64,000 nucleotides of DNA from CAZDXB01 sp964509335 (GCA_964509335.1 CAZDXB010000003.1:62001-126000), one strand, 5' to 3'; shown: positions 45,720 through 55,241, numbered from the stretch's first letter. Numbers and translations are program-made. Notes: generated by a model from the letters alone, not told the origin.

Positions 45720-46342
45720 ACTATATTCTTTTTTAAGTATTCGCTTCTGCCTTTTTCCGTAAGAGAGCCGGTAAGCAGAACGTCTATTATGTTTTCAAAT
45801 ACTCTTTTTGTCGTCAATGGCGTTTCGGAGACAATTTCCGGCGATAAGATGTTGTTAATTGAGAAGTGATATAATAGATAAAAGATTTCTTTGTCAATAT
45901 CCGGTTTTACGTATCCCTTTTTAACGCCTATATTATGAATTTTCGTGAAATTGGATTTCAATTGCTTGATTCTCAAATCTTCGATTTTCTTCCATTGTTC
46001 GGGAGCGTATTTCTTTAAATCCTCAAAAAATTCTTTAGTAAATGTTTGTGAATGCGATGAGATAATGTCCCAAATTTCTTTTAAAGTTTCGATAAAATCC
46101 GAATCGGGTTTGTCTAGTTGCTTTACGACTGCGCTCATTTTTTGCTTCATTTCGCCCGCGGCGGAATTGATTACTTCGCTTAGCAACTCTTTTTTGGAGG
46201 AGAAGAAGGAATAGAGCGTTCTTTTGCTCATACCCAAATCCGACGCTAAGGCGTCCGTTTTAACTCCGCTGAAGCCGTATTTGGCGAAATCTTGCTTAGC
46301 CTTTTCAATTATTCTTTGTCTTACTTTCTCTTTTTCATTCAT
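45716..46342 (-). CDS. TetR/AcrR-family regulator
   Basis: 208 residues. The N-terminal helix-turn-helix (about 10-55) has FSGVKTDALASDLGMSKRTLYSFFSSKKELL, standard for the family. The C-terminal ligand domain is helical and unassigned. It is the first gene of the efflux unit and very likely represses it, being released by a pump substrate. The possible operator at 46356-46379 lies just upstream. Confidence 0.93.
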   Translation of the reverse strand: MNEKEKVRQRIIEKAKQDFAKYGFSGVKTDALASDLGMSKRTLYSFFSSKKELLSEVINSAAGEMKQKMSAVVKQLDKPDSDFIETLKEIWDIISSHSQTFTKEFFEDLKKYAPEQWKKIEDLRIKQLKSNFTKIHNIGVKKGYVKPDIDKEIFYLLYHFSINNILSPEIVSETPLTTKRVFENIIDVLLTGSLTEKGRSEYLKKNIV

Positions 46343-46355
46343 TTGAAAACCTTTA

Positions 46356-46379
46356 AAACTAAAATGATTTTTTCAGTTT
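46356..46379. promoter_or_regulatory. Possible TetR operator
   Basis: Inverted repeat AAACTAAAA-TGATTT-TTTCAGTTT with one mismatch per half-site, centred 25 bp upstream of the tetR start in the 181-bp spacer shared with purL. Position and symmetry fit an autoregulatory TetR site. Read from sequence only. Confidence 0.35.
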
Positions 46380-46523
46380 CCTTACAAAAATAAAATAAAC
46401 GAAAAAACTTAAAAAACATTTTCCGTTTCCACAAAACAATTTCATTTTTATTTCTATTTCCACGCGTATAAACGAGAAAAACCTTAAATTTGTTTCAAGT
46501 TTTTTTAAAAAATCGATAAAATT

Positions 46524-48761
46524 ATGAGCGAGAATTTAGAGAATTTATATTCCGAAATTGAAATATCCGTCGAAACCGCCAAGGAAGTCGGATTAACCGA
46601 AGAAGAGTACGAAAAAGTAAAGGATATTTTAGGAAGAACGCCCACTTACACCGAGCTTGGCGTTTACGGAGTTATGTGGAGCGAACATTGCTCCTACAAG
46701 AACTCGATATTACAATTGAAGACCTTGCCTCGTTCCGGCAGCGCGCTTTTAGTGGAAGCGGGAGCAGAGAACGCGGGTTTGGTAGATATAGGCGACGGCT
46801 ACGCTATAGCGTTTAAGATAGAGAGTCATAATCATCCGTCCGCCGTGGAGCCTTTTCAGGGAGCGGCAACCGGCGTCGGCGGCATACTCAGAGATATATT
46901 TTCAATGGGCGCCAGACCTATAGCCGCGCTGGATTCTTTGAGATTCGGCGAGATAGATTCTAAAAGGAATAAATATTTGCTGCGAGGAGTCGTTGAAGGA
47001 ATCGGGCATTACGGCAATTGCTTCGGCGTTCCGACCGTAGGCGGCGAAGTGTATTTCGAAGACAGATACTCCGACAATCCGCTAATTAACGCGATGGCTG
47101 TTGGAATTGTAAACACGGACAAAATAGCCAGCGCGAAAATTAAGGGAGACGGAAATCCAGTGTTTATAGTAGGAAGCGGAACCGGCAGAGACGGCATACA
47201 CGGCGCTTCCTTGCTGGCTTCTCGCGAATTTGGCGACGACAGCGAGGATATGAGACCGACCGTGCAAGTCGGAGACCCCTTCGCCGAGAAATTGTTGCTC
47301 GAAGCGACGCTTGAATTAATTGAAGCGGGCGTAGTGGACGCTGTTCAAGATATGGGAGCGGCGGGAATTTCCTGCTCGACTTCGGAGATGAGCGCTCCGA
47401 ACGGTTTGGGAATGGAAGTTGACCTTGATAAAGTTCCTTTGAGGGAGGAGGGAATGTCGGCTTACGAGATTATGCTTTCCGAATCGCAAGAGAGGATGCT
47501 TTTCGTAATTAAAAAAGGCAAAGAAGAAAAAGCGAGGGGAATTTGCGATAAATGGGACGTTCCTTTTACTAAAATCGGCGATACTAACGATACCGGTATG
47601 CTGAACATTTACAGAGACGGCAAACGCGTATGCTATATGCCCGCGGATTCGTTAGTGTTGGGCGGCGGCGCCCCGAAATATGTTCGAGACGCGAAAGAAC
47701 CTGAGTATCTCAAGGAAACGAAAAAGTTCAATCCCGATAGTTTGGAATTGAAGATTAGTTTAGAAGAGGCTTTTTGGCAAATATTAAAATCTCCGGCTGT
47801 AGCTTCCAAACGGTGGGTTTACGAGCAATACGACAGACAAGTTCAAACAAACACAGTTTATTGCGAAGGCGACGCCGCGATTATGAGATTAAAGGAAGTC
47901 CCCGGCAGAGCCATAGCGACGGCGACAGATTGCGCGAGCCGTTTCGTGTATTTGAATCCGTATGAAGGAGCTATGGCGGCGGTAGCGGAAGCGGCGCGAA
48001 ACGTCGTTTGCGTCGGCGCCGAGCCGGTCGCGATAACGAATTGCTTGAATTTCGGCAATCCTTACGACCCTGAAGTATATTGGACTTTTAAAGAAGTAAT
48101 CAGAGGAATGAAACACGCCTGCGAGGCTTTTGATACGCCGGTTACGGGCGGCAACGTTAGTTTCCACAACGAATCGAAAGACAGGGCGGTTTATCCTACG
48201 CCCGTTATTGGAATGCTTGGCGTTATTAAAAACGTCGATAAAACGGCGACCGCTGGATTTAAGAACGAGGGCGACGCTGTATATTTAATTGGCTCGAGTA
48301 GGGAAGAGCTAGGCGGTTCGGAATATTTGAAAAGAATTTTCGGAATTGTTTCCGGCGACGCTCCCAAAATAGACATAGAGGAGGAGAAAAGATTGCACAG
48401 AGCTATATTAAGGTCTATTAGAGAAGGCGCGGTAAATTCCGTTCATGATTGCAGCGAAGGCGGTTTGGCGGTATGTTTAGCCGAAAAAGCTATTATGTCG
48501 GAAGGGAATTTAGGAGCTAATATAAATTTAGGAGATGAAATTAAGCCCGAAACCTTATACGGCGAATCGCATTCTCGAGTAGTTGTTTCATTAGATGAGA
48601 AAAAAGCTAACGCGTTCGAAAAAATATGCGCTCAGAATTTAGTCGGCTATAGAAAAATCGGCGAAGTAATCGAGGGCGAATTAGTAGTCGAAGGCTGTTT
48701 AAAAGTAAACGTGGATAAGTTAAGGGACGAATACGAAAGCGCGCTGCCGAATATGATATAA
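46524..48761 (+). CDS. purL: Phosphoribosylformylglycinamidine synthase subunit PurL
   Basis: 745 residues, the small bacterial-type PurL that works with separate PurS and PurQ. Motifs: TELGVYGVMWSEHCSYK, the ATP-binding IESHNHPSAVEPFQGA, GVGGILRDIFSMGARP, and DCSEGGLAVCLAEKA in the second half. It makes formylglycinamidine ribonucleotide in purine synthesis. No purQ, purS or other pur gene is adjacent. The start ATG at 46524 lacks a clear Shine-Dalgarno site, as do many genes here. It is convergent with pcm, 6 bp apart. Confidence 0.97.
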   Translation: MSENLENLYSEIEISVETAKEVGLTEEEYEKVKDILGRTPTYTELGVYGVMWSEHCSYKNSILQLKTLPRSGSALLVEAGAENAGLVDIGDGYAIAFKIESHNHPSAVEPFQGAATGVGGILRDIFSMGARPIAALDSLRFGEIDSKRNKYLLRGVVEGIGHYGNCFGVPTVGGEVYFEDRYSDNPLINAMAVGIVNTDKIASAKIKGDGNPVFIVGSGTGRDGIHGASLLASREFGDDSEDMRPTVQVGDPFAEKLLLEATLELIEAGVVDAVQDMGAAGISCSTSEMSAPNGLGMEVDLDKVPLREEGMSAYEIMLSESQERMLFVIKKGKEEKARGICDKWDVPFTKIGDTNDTGMLNIYRDGKRVCYMPADSLVLGGGAPKYVRDAKEPEYLKETKKFNPDSLELKISLEEAFWQILKSPAVASKRWVYEQYDRQVQTNTVYCEGDAAIMRLKEVPGRAIATATDCASRFVYLNPYEGAMAAVAEAARNVVCVGAEPVAITNCLNFGNPYDPEVYWTFKEVIRGMKHACEAFDTPVTGGNVSFHNESKDRAVYPTPVIGMLGVIKNVDKTATAGFKNEGDAVYLIGSSREELGGSEYLKRIFGIVSGDAPKIDIEEEKRLHRAILRSIREGAVNSVHDCSEGGLAVCLAEKAIMSEGNLGANINLGDEIKPETLYGESHSRVVVSLDEKKANAFEKICAQNLVGYRKIGEVIEGELVVEGCLKVNVDKLRDEYESALPNMI

Positions 48762-48767
48762 AAGAAT

Positions 48768-49517
48768 TTAGTATTTTTGTCCGCTGCTGTCTATCATAGG
48801 AACGAATCTAACGGGTAGCGTTTTTTCCTTTAATAATTCCCCGTCTATTTTCCGATAAAGAATCAAACTTTGAGAGAAACTTCTGCCGACCGGAATTATC
48901 ATTTTCCCGTCTTCGGCGAGTTGCTTTTTTAAAGCGGGCGGCGTTTCTTTCGGAGCGCAAGTAACAATAATAGCGTCGTAGGGAGCGTTTTCTTCCCAGC
49001 CTTTAAAGCCGTCGCCAACCTTGAAATATATGTTGTCGTAACCTAATTCGTCGGTTGCTTTCTTCGCTCTTTCCGACAAGGATTCGAAAATTTCAATAGT
49101 GAAAACCGAATCGCACAGTTCGGCTAATATCGCCGCTTGGTAACCGGAGCCGGTGCCTACCTCGAGGACTTTATCGGTTTTTTCCAATTCGAGCTCTTGA
49201 GTCATATAAGCTACGATATAAGGCTGGGAGATAGTCTGACCGCTGCCTATAGGAAGAGGGGAATCGTCGTAAGCGGAGCCTTTATATTCGTCCGGCACGA
49301 ATCTATGTCTTTTCACTTTGCGGAACGCTTCCAATACTTTTGTAGCGTCAATATCTCTGCGCTCAAGTTGATATTTGGCCATCCGTTCGCGCTCGGCTTT
49401 GTATTTATCTTTGCGCGATTCTTTCTCTTTTCCGTTTCCAAAGAAAAATGGCGTCATAAGCATTCCTGTTATTATTAACGCGGTCGCGGTAGTTATTATT
49501 TTATTTCTTTTTTTCAT
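48768..49517 (-). CDS. pcm: Protein-L-isoaspartate O-methyltransferase, N-terminally anchored
   Basis: 249 residues. The Pcm domain (about 55-249) has FVPDEYKGSAYDD, the substrate motif GSGQTISQPY at 91-100 and SAM site VLEVGTGSGYQAA at 117-129. It repairs isoaspartyl damage in proteins. Unlike the cytoplasmic enzyme, this one has an N-terminal hydrophobic segment (about 7-26) and a charged linker, so it is probably exported or anchored, acting in the periplasm. The SAM supply there is a puzzle, so an inner-membrane anchor facing the cytoplasm is equally possible. Confidence 0.88.
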   Translation of the reverse strand: MKKRNKIITTATALIITGMLMTPFFFGNGKEKESRKDKYKAERERMAKYQLERRDIDATKVLEAFRKVKRHRFVPDEYKGSAYDDSPLPIGSGQTISQPYIVAYMTQELELEKTDKVLEVGTGSGYQAAILAELCDSVFTIEIFESLSERAKKATDELGYDNIYFKVGDGFKGWEENAPYDAIIVTCAPKETPPALKKQLAEDGKMIIPVGRSFSQSLILYRKIDGELLKEKTLPVRFVPMIDSSGQKY

Positions 49518-49524
49518 AGCGGGT

Positions 49525-51195
49525 TTAGTCTTTATTTTTTGGCAAAGTGAACGTAAAGGTCGAACCTCTATCTAACTCGCTTTCCGCCCAAATTTCGCCG
49601 CCGCTTTGTTCGATAAGTTCTTTTGTCAGCGACAAACCTATTCCCGAGCCTTTTTCTCCGTCGGCGCTTTCCGTCGCCGCTTTTTCTTCTAACTTGAAGA
49701 TTTTATCGAGACGGTCTTGTTTAATACCTACTCCGCTGTCTTTCACGGATATGGCAATGCGATTGTCTTCGGTTTCTTCGCTGTAAATGGCGATTTTACC
49801 GCCGTGGTGGGTAAATTTAATAGCGTTTGAAACTAAATTTCTCATTATGGTTTTTATTGTGTTCGCGTCGGATATTACTTTATGTTCAGTAGGAATGTCA
49901 ATATTTAATTCTAAGCTTTTTTCTTGTATTTTGGGAGAAAATAAGTTTGACACTTCGTTAACGCATTCGGACAAGTGTATTGTTTGCGGTTCGAATTTCT
50001 TGGCGTCTCTTTGAATTTTCGACCATTCAAGTAGGTTTTCCAAGAGTTGATACAAGTTGTTGGCGGATTCGAGCAGCGTGTCTAATAGCTCTTTAATTTC
50101 ATCTTGCGTTAGTTTGTCGAATTCGCTTTTAATAATGCCGACTAAGCCCGTGAATCCCGTTAAAGGGCTCCTTAGGTCGTGGGCTATTATCGAGAAAAAT
50201 TTGTCTTTAGTTTTAACGGCTTTTCTCAACTCCCGCTCGGATTTTTTTAATGTCTCCTCGGCTTTTTTTCTTTCGCTTATGTCGCGAAGAGAGCCGCAGA
50301 TTTTATAAGGCTCGCCCTTTTCGTTGTAAATAACGTTGGAGCTTATTGAGCAGGGGATAGTATTGTCGTATTTATCTTTCAGGTTAATTTCGTAATCTTT
50401 AACGAATCCTTTTTCTTTTATACGTTTTAGAAGCTCGTCTCTTTCTTTCGGGTCGGCGTAAAAATCGTATAACGTCGTTTTTCGCGTTTCTTCGGGCGCG
50501 TATTTTATCAATTCATAGAAGGAAGGACTAATAATTGAAATTTTGCCGCTGAAATAGGTTTCGTAATATATATCGCGAATGTTTTCGAAAATGTTCTTGT
50601 ATTTTTTTTCGCTTTCTCTTTGCGCTATTAGAGCTTGACGGCGTTGCAAGGCGACGGCGGAAATATGCGCTAGAGTTTTTATTATTCTTTCGTTGTCAAT
50701 TCTATCTTTGCCGCGTAGGACGATTAAAATAGTTCCGTATAAAATCGATTGAACCGAAAGCCCTATTGAGTATAATTTTTTGATTGAAAAAGCGTTTTCA
50801 ATAATTTGACTAACAGTTTTGGGAATTTTTTCGAATGAAGCTTGATGAAATCCTCCTTCAATTTCCAACAAATTTTGTTCTAAAAGCGCTTCTTTATATT
50901 TTTCATTTATGGGATATAAGGCTCCCATTGGATTAAATCCAAGCAAGCTCGCTACTTTATTGAGGTTGTCTGAAAAACCTACGATTGATTCAGTTTTCGC
51001 TAAGTTTTGGTCGGGAGAAAAAGAATGAACCAAAATATACGAGTCTTCGAAAAGTAATTTAATTCGCTCGGCTATATATTGGTATATGTTATCGTTTTCG
51101 TTTAGTTTAACAAAACCCAGAGCCGTCTCGTATAGGAATTCATTTTCCGTTTCGTTTAGAATTGGGTTGTTGTTTATATTTTTAGTCGGCGACAT
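49525..51195 (-). CDS. GAF-PAS histidine kinase
   Basis: 556 residues, soluble. GAF-like domain (about 25-185), PAS (about 195-315, with GKISIISPSFYELIKY), coiled linker, HisKA with His339 in SIIAHDLRSPLTGF, HATPase_c with NLVSNAIKF, DSGVGI and GSGIGLSLTK. No receiver is attached and no regulator lies next to it. The H-box and C-terminus resemble those of the REC-kinase at 35.7 kb, so they are paralogues. The pcm start is 7 bp downstream of its stop, suggesting co-transcription. Confidence 0.93.
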   Translation of the reverse strand: MSPTKNINNNPILNETENEFLYETALGFVKLNENDNIYQYIAERIKLLFEDSYILVHSFSPDQNLAKTESIVGFSDNLNKVASLLGFNPMGALYPINEKYKEALLEQNLLEIEGGFHQASFEKIPKTVSQIIENAFSIKKLYSIGLSVQSILYGTILIVLRGKDRIDNERIIKTLAHISAVALQRRQALIAQRESEKKYKNIFENIRDIYYETYFSGKISIISPSFYELIKYAPEETRKTTLYDFYADPKERDELLKRIKEKGFVKDYEINLKDKYDNTIPCSISSNVIYNEKGEPYKICGSLRDISERKKAEETLKKSERELRKAVKTKDKFFSIIAHDLRSPLTGFTGLVGIIKSEFDKLTQDEIKELLDTLLESANNLYQLLENLLEWSKIQRDAKKFEPQTIHLSECVNEVSNLFSPKIQEKSLELNIDIPTEHKVISDANTIKTIMRNLVSNAIKFTHHGGKIAIYSEETEDNRIAISVKDSGVGIKQDRLDKIFKLEEKAATESADGEKGSGIGLSLTKELIEQSGGEIWAESELDRGSTFTFTLPKNKD

Positions 51196-51230
51196 AAGTA
51201 TTTGTTAATCGTATCATAATACTATACAGT

Positions 51231-52352
51231 TTAAGAATTTTTTTTGAAATTGTCAATAACTTCTTCGCATTTTTTAAGCATTAGTTCTGCGGACTTGTCC
51301 CAAGAAAACTTCTTAGCCCAATCCACAGCCCCTTTAGAGAGTTGTTTTTTTAATTCTTTGTTCTCGAAAACTTGCGTGATTTTATCAGCCAACTCCGAAA
51401 TATTGCCGTATTCGTATAATAATCCTGAAACTCCCGGTTTTACCGAATCTCTTAATCCCGGCGAGTCGGCGGATATTACCGGCGTTCCGCAGGCGTTCGC
51501 TTCGATGTTTGTTATGCCCCAGCCTTCTTTCATCGAGGTGTTTACAACGCAGTGAGCCAAACTTAGATATTTCACTTTGTCTTCTTCGCTAACGAATCCG
51601 AAAAACTTGGTTTTATCTCTGATTCCTAAGTTGTCGGCGATTCTTTTTAATCGAGGCATAAAGCTCCCTTTGCCTAAAAAGTGTAGTTCGGCTTGCGGGA
51701 ATTTTTTGGATACTATGGAAAAAGCTTTTACGAGATGGTCGACGCTCTTGTATTTTTTGAGTCTGCCAAAATAAGTTACGACCGGCTTTTCGTATTTTTC
51801 TCCGACCGACATAGGGAAATTCTCCTGAGTTATCGCGTTGGGAACTATGGAGAACAATTTGGGATTGAAGCCGCGCGAGACGAATTCGTCTAAGGTGCTT
51901 TGCGAAACGACGGCGAATGGGGTGGATTTGTAAACGTAATCGACGTATTTTTCCGCCAAATAAACGTAAAGTCCGCTTATTGGATTGGTTTCCCTAAAAA
52001 TGCTTTTGCCGAAAAAGTGGTGGCTGATTGCCAACAGCGGTTCTTTTACGTAAAGGGGGGTATAGAAAGGGATTTTGTTAATGTCGTCGATTATTATGTC
52101 GAAGTTTTCTTTGCTGAATCGTTTTTTATATTCTATCGGAACGCGGTAGTTGAACCAATTTCTGCTTCCTTTGCGAATAACTCTTATTCCGTCAACAATT
52201 TCTTCGCTTTTAGAGCCCTCGAATCGGCAAGCGAATATTGTAACGTTATGTCCTTTCGCGGCTATTCTTTTAAATATTTCGTGCAAATGGACTTCCGCTC
52301 CGCCGCCGAGCGGATTTTTAATATCTTGCCAATTTATCGCTAGTATCTTCAT
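51231..52352 (-). CDS. Glycosyltransferase family 4
   Basis: 373 residues with two Rossmann domains. N-terminal NPLGGGAEVHLHEIFKRIA, middle PVVTYFGRLKKYKSVDHLVKAF, and the GT4 nucleotide-sugar site MKEGWGITNIEANACGTPV with its EX7E pattern. It transfers an activated sugar to a glycan or lipid acceptor on the cytoplasmic side of the membrane; acceptor unknown. It is divergent from the CpoB-like gene and lies 35 bp downstream of the kinase start, with the reading direction the same as the kinase. Confidence 0.92.
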   Translation of the reverse strand: MKILAINWQDIKNPLGGGAEVHLHEIFKRIAAKGHNVTIFACRFEGSKSEEIVDGIRVIRKGSRNWFNYRVPIEYKKRFSKENFDIIIDDINKIPFYTPLYVKEPLLAISHHFFGKSIFRETNPISGLYVYLAEKYVDYVYKSTPFAVVSQSTLDEFVSRGFNPKLFSIVPNAITQENFPMSVGEKYEKPVVTYFGRLKKYKSVDHLVKAFSIVSKKFPQAELHFLGKGSFMPRLKRIADNLGIRDKTKFFGFVSEEDKVKYLSLAHCVVNTSMKEGWGITNIEANACGTPVISADSPGLRDSVKPGVSGLLYEYGNISELADKITQVFENKELKKQLSKGAVDWAKKFSWDKSAELMLKKCEEVIDNFKKNS

Positions 52353-52423
52353 ATCCTTAACCTATAATTTTGAAATTCGCCTATGCTTTTGGCATAAACA
52401 TTGAGTTAAATTTAAGAAAAAAT

Positions 52424-53473
52424 ATGGATATAAAAATAAGGTTTGCTACCAACGGTATGTTTTTAAATAAAAATTCAAGAGCGAGCAAAAAGCGCGGTAG
52501 AATAACAACCAAGCGCTTAATATTAGTCGTTTGCGCGTCGGCTTTGTTTATATTCTCTTATTGTTCTAGACCTAGAAGCGTCAGCTCGACGAGTTCGTTT
52601 CTAACCGGCAAGAAGCAAACCGAGAGATACGCCGTTCCTATTAATAAAGAGGAGAAGAAAATGGAGACTGTTAAAAAAGAGCCAGAAACAAAGGCAATTA
52701 AAAAACAAAAGAAAACGGAAAACGGCGCTAAAGAAGAAGCCATAGCCGGTTTAAGCGAGGAAAACCCCAAAGAACAGAATAACGATAGCCAAGGCAAAGT
52801 CTTCTCCTCGCTTCAATCTCAATTAGACGATTTGAACGAAGGACAAGACGAAATAAAAGATAAAATTGACGATATAGAAAAAAGATTAAAAAAATTAGAA
52901 AATTCAGAAAAAGCGAGTAGCAAAAGAAAAGTAGAGAATAGCGGTAGAAGCTCCGGCGGAAATATTCTTTTACCGGACGAGGAAGTTAAAGCCAAAAGTA
53001 ATAAAGACAAGTCGAAGCGAGTTTGGCAAAATACCGGCGATAGGAATCAGTCTTCCAATCAATCGAATAGTAATAAAGGAAAAGGCGTAAGCGATTATAA
53101 AGCGGTCTCCGACAACAGTCAAATGAAATTAATCAAAAACGCCGTCCGAGAAAAGGATTATCAGGAAGCGATAAAAGAATTGAAAGATATGCTTAAGAAA
53201 GCTAATAATCCCGTAACGATAAATATTTGTTATTTCCTTCTCGGGGAGTCGCATCTGGGATTAAAACAGTACGGCAAAGCTATAGAGTTTTATAAAAAAG
53301 TAATCGATTCGGGCGCCCCCGACAAATCCGACGAAGCCCAATTGATGATAGCCAAAACACAAGTAAGGCGAGGCAGAGTAGAGGACGCCGTTAGAGAGTT
53401 TGAGAATTTGATACGCGATTACCCCAGAAGCGAATACGTTCCAGTCGCTCGCAAAATGTTGCAACAGCTTTAA
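52424..53473 (+). CDS. CpoB/YbgF-like lipoprotein with coiled coil and TPR
   Basis: About 349 residues if the start is ATG 52424; an in-frame ATG at 52370 lies too close to the divergent GT4 start to be likely. A long basic leader and hydrophobic helix end in SYCSRP, a lipobox-like site. Then a low-complexity charged region, a coiled coil (LQSQLDDLNEGQDEIKDKI ...), a Ser/Asn-rich linker, and three TPR units at the C-terminus (YLLGESHLGLKQYGKAIEF-like) ending RKMLQQL. This order matches the Tol-Pal-associated CpoB/YbgF, which coordinates outer-membrane constriction with cell-wall synthesis. No tol or pal gene is next to it. Confidence 0.75.
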   Translation: MDIKIRFATNGMFLNKNSRASKKRGRITTKRLILVVCASALFIFSYCSRPRSVSSTSSFLTGKKQTERYAVPINKEEKKMETVKKEPETKAIKKQKKTENGAKEEAIAGLSEENPKEQNNDSQGKVFSSLQSQLDDLNEGQDEIKDKIDDIEKRLKKLENSEKASSKRKVENSGRSSGGNILLPDEEVKAKSNKDKSKRVWQNTGDRNQSSNQSNSNKGKGVSDYKAVSDNSQMKLIKNAVREKDYQEAIKELKDMLKKANNPVTINICYFLLGESHLGLKQYGKAIEFYKKVIDSGAPDKSDEAQLMIAKTQVRRGRVEDAVREFENLIRDYPRSEYVPVARKMLQQL

Positions 53474-53708
53474 AATTGCGACCCAAATCGTCTTCGGTTT
53501 TTTAATATCGAACAAGTCTTCCTTCCTAAATCATTTATGCAAAGCTCTGCAAGCCGCCGCTATTGCGTTATTTATAGCGAAAAAATGAAAAGTTCATAAA
53601 GCCTTAAAAAATTTTTAAAATATTTTTTTAAATCGAAGCAATAATATTAAATTGCGTTAGAAATAAGAGTAGAAACGCTATTTGATATACAGATAGAAAA
53701 GAAACGAA

Positions 53709-53786
53709 GTCGTTCAGGCATTCGCGGGTAAGTTTTTATAATATAGCGAGATAGCCCGCAATCGCTGTGAATGACTTTTTCTTTTT
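53709..53786 (+). promoter_or_regulatory. Structured leader of the glutamate dehydrogenase gene
   Basis: In the 357-bp gene-free spacer. GTCGTTCA (53709-53716) pairs with TGAATGAC (53768-53775, one G-U pair), an inner stem GCGGG/CCCGC (53724-53728 and 53755-53759) sits inside, and TTTTTCTTTTT follows directly. The terminator-like end lies about 45 bp before the gdh start, as in an attenuator or riboswitch. I recognise no known class. It could also simply end the CpoB-like transcript. The rest of the spacer is AT-rich. Confidence 0.4.
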
Positions 53787-53830
53787 AGTTGTTAATAATA
53801 AAAAACGATTATACTAAAGGAGTTGGAATT

Positions 53831-55117
53831 ATGGCAGAAGGAACATTTAACGCGTTCGAAATGGCGCAAGAACAGTTTGACGCTATTGCCGAGAATTTAG
53901 CTTTGGACCAAGCTTCTCGGGACTTTTTAAGGAATCCCGACAGGGAGTATCATTTTAACGTTCCGATTAGGATGGACGACGGTTCTTATAAAGTCTTCAG
54001 AGGATTTCGCGTGCAGCACAACAACGCTCGCGGACCCTGTAAAGGCGGAATAAGATTTCACCCGCAGGAAACGATAGATACGGTTAGGGCTTTGTCGATG
54101 TGGATGACATGGAAGACAGCCGTTGTTGATATTCCGTTAGGCGGCGGCAAGGGCGGCGTTATTTGCGACCCTCATAATTTATCTATGAGAGAACAAGAAG
54201 CAGTTTGTAGGAGTTGGGTAAGGCAGTTGGCGAAGAACATAGGACCTTTGGAAGACGTGCCGGCTCCGGACGTGATGACGACAGGTCAACATATGCTTTG
54301 GATGTTGGACGAATACGAGAAGATTACCGGATACAAAGCTCCCGGTTTGATTACCGGCAAGCCTTTGGGAATGGGCGGTTCGCTCGGAAGAACCGAAGCG
54401 ACAGGATTCGGCTTGATGTACACTGTTAGAGAATCTTTAAAGGAATTGGGAATAGAAGCGAAAGACACTACCGCTTCCTTCCAAGGTTTTGGGAACGTTA
54501 GTCAGTACGCTTTTCAGCTTTATAATGAATACGGCGGAAATGTTATCGCGGTTTCGTCTTGGGACAATACTGATAAAACGTCTTATACTTTCAGAAAGAA
54601 AAATGGTATCGATTACGACGAATTAAAAGGTATAACCAATCGCTTTGGGGAAATCGACAAAGAAAGAGCGAAAGAACTCGGCTACGAGCAGTTGGAAGGC
54701 GGAGCCTGGATAGAGCAGGAAGTTGACATTCTCGTTCCAGCCGCTCTCGAAAATCAGATAAACGCCGAAACCGCTCCGAAAATTAAGGACACGGTTAAAA
54801 TAATCGCAGAAGGAGCCAACGGACCTACTACGCCCGAAGCCGACGAGATATTTAAATCCAACAACGTTTGGGTTGTTCCCGATTTCTTGGGCAACGCCGG
54901 CGGCGTAACTTGTTCGTATTTTGAACAGGTTCAGTGCAATATGAATTATTTCTGGCCCAAAGAGGAAGTATTAACCAAACTGGACGAAAAAATGACTACG
55001 GCGTATAAAGCCGTTTCTAATTTAGCGAGGAATCGCGACTTATATATGCGAGACGCGGCTTATATGATTTCTATTTCAAGAGTTGCCGAAGCTTGTAAAA
55101 TGCGCGGTTGGGTTTAA
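53831..55117 (+). CDS. gdhA: Glu/Leu/Phe/Val dehydrogenase (glutamate dehydrogenase)
   Basis: 428 residues from ATG 53831. An upstream in-frame start at 53789 lacks support, whereas AAGGAG 8 bp before 53831 gives a clear ribosome site. Motifs: GPCKGGIRFHP with the substrate lysine region, DIPLGGGKGGV with catalytic Lys, GRTEATGFGLMYTV, NAD-binding SFQGFGNVSQYA, and ANGPTTPEADEI. It converts glutamate and 2-oxoglutarate with ammonia, or related amino acids. The structured leader upstream suggests regulation of transcription or translation. Confidence 0.95.
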   Translation: MAEGTFNAFEMAQEQFDAIAENLALDQASRDFLRNPDREYHFNVPIRMDDGSYKVFRGFRVQHNNARGPCKGGIRFHPQETIDTVRALSMWMTWKTAVVDIPLGGGKGGVICDPHNLSMREQEAVCRSWVRQLAKNIGPLEDVPAPDVMTTGQHMLWMLDEYEKITGYKAPGLITGKPLGMGGSLGRTEATGFGLMYTVRESLKELGIEAKDTTASFQGFGNVSQYAFQLYNEYGGNVIAVSSWDNTDKTSYTFRKKNGIDYDELKGITNRFGEIDKERAKELGYEQLEGGAWIEQEVDILVPAALENQINAETAPKIKDTVKIIAEGANGPTTPEADEIFKSNNVWVVPDFLGNAGGVTCSYFEQVQCNMNYFWPKEEVLTKLDEKMTTAYKAVSNLARNRDLYMRDAAYMISISRVAEACKMRGWV

Positions 55118-55136
55118 ATCTAGATAATTGATTTAT

Positions 55137-55241
55137 AAGCCGTCTCTGATTTTGAACTTAGATTCCGAATTTTGAATATAGCGATTGGAAAATAAATTTT
55201 GGAGGAATCGAATAGTCCGATTAAAGAGACGGCTTTTTTTT
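55137..55241 (+). terminator. Long-range terminator with 77-nt insert
   Basis: A perfect 11-bp stem, AAGCCGTCTCT (55137-55147) with AGAGACGGCTT (55225-55235), followed by an eight-T run. The 77-base loop contains an inner GATTCC/GGAATC pair (55161-55166 and 55204-55209). It ends gdhA. The unusual length suggests a small stable RNA or a terminator with an insert. Confidence 0.6.

Noticed and set aside
53709..53786. Glutamine riboswitch, because CGTTCA occurs at the start of the stem
   Set aside because: The conserved GGAAGUAGG-type core of the glnA motif is missing.
53789..53830. Upstream ATG for glutamate dehydrogenase
   Set aside because: AAGGAG lies correctly placed for the ATG at 53831, and the extra 14 residues are not typical of the family.
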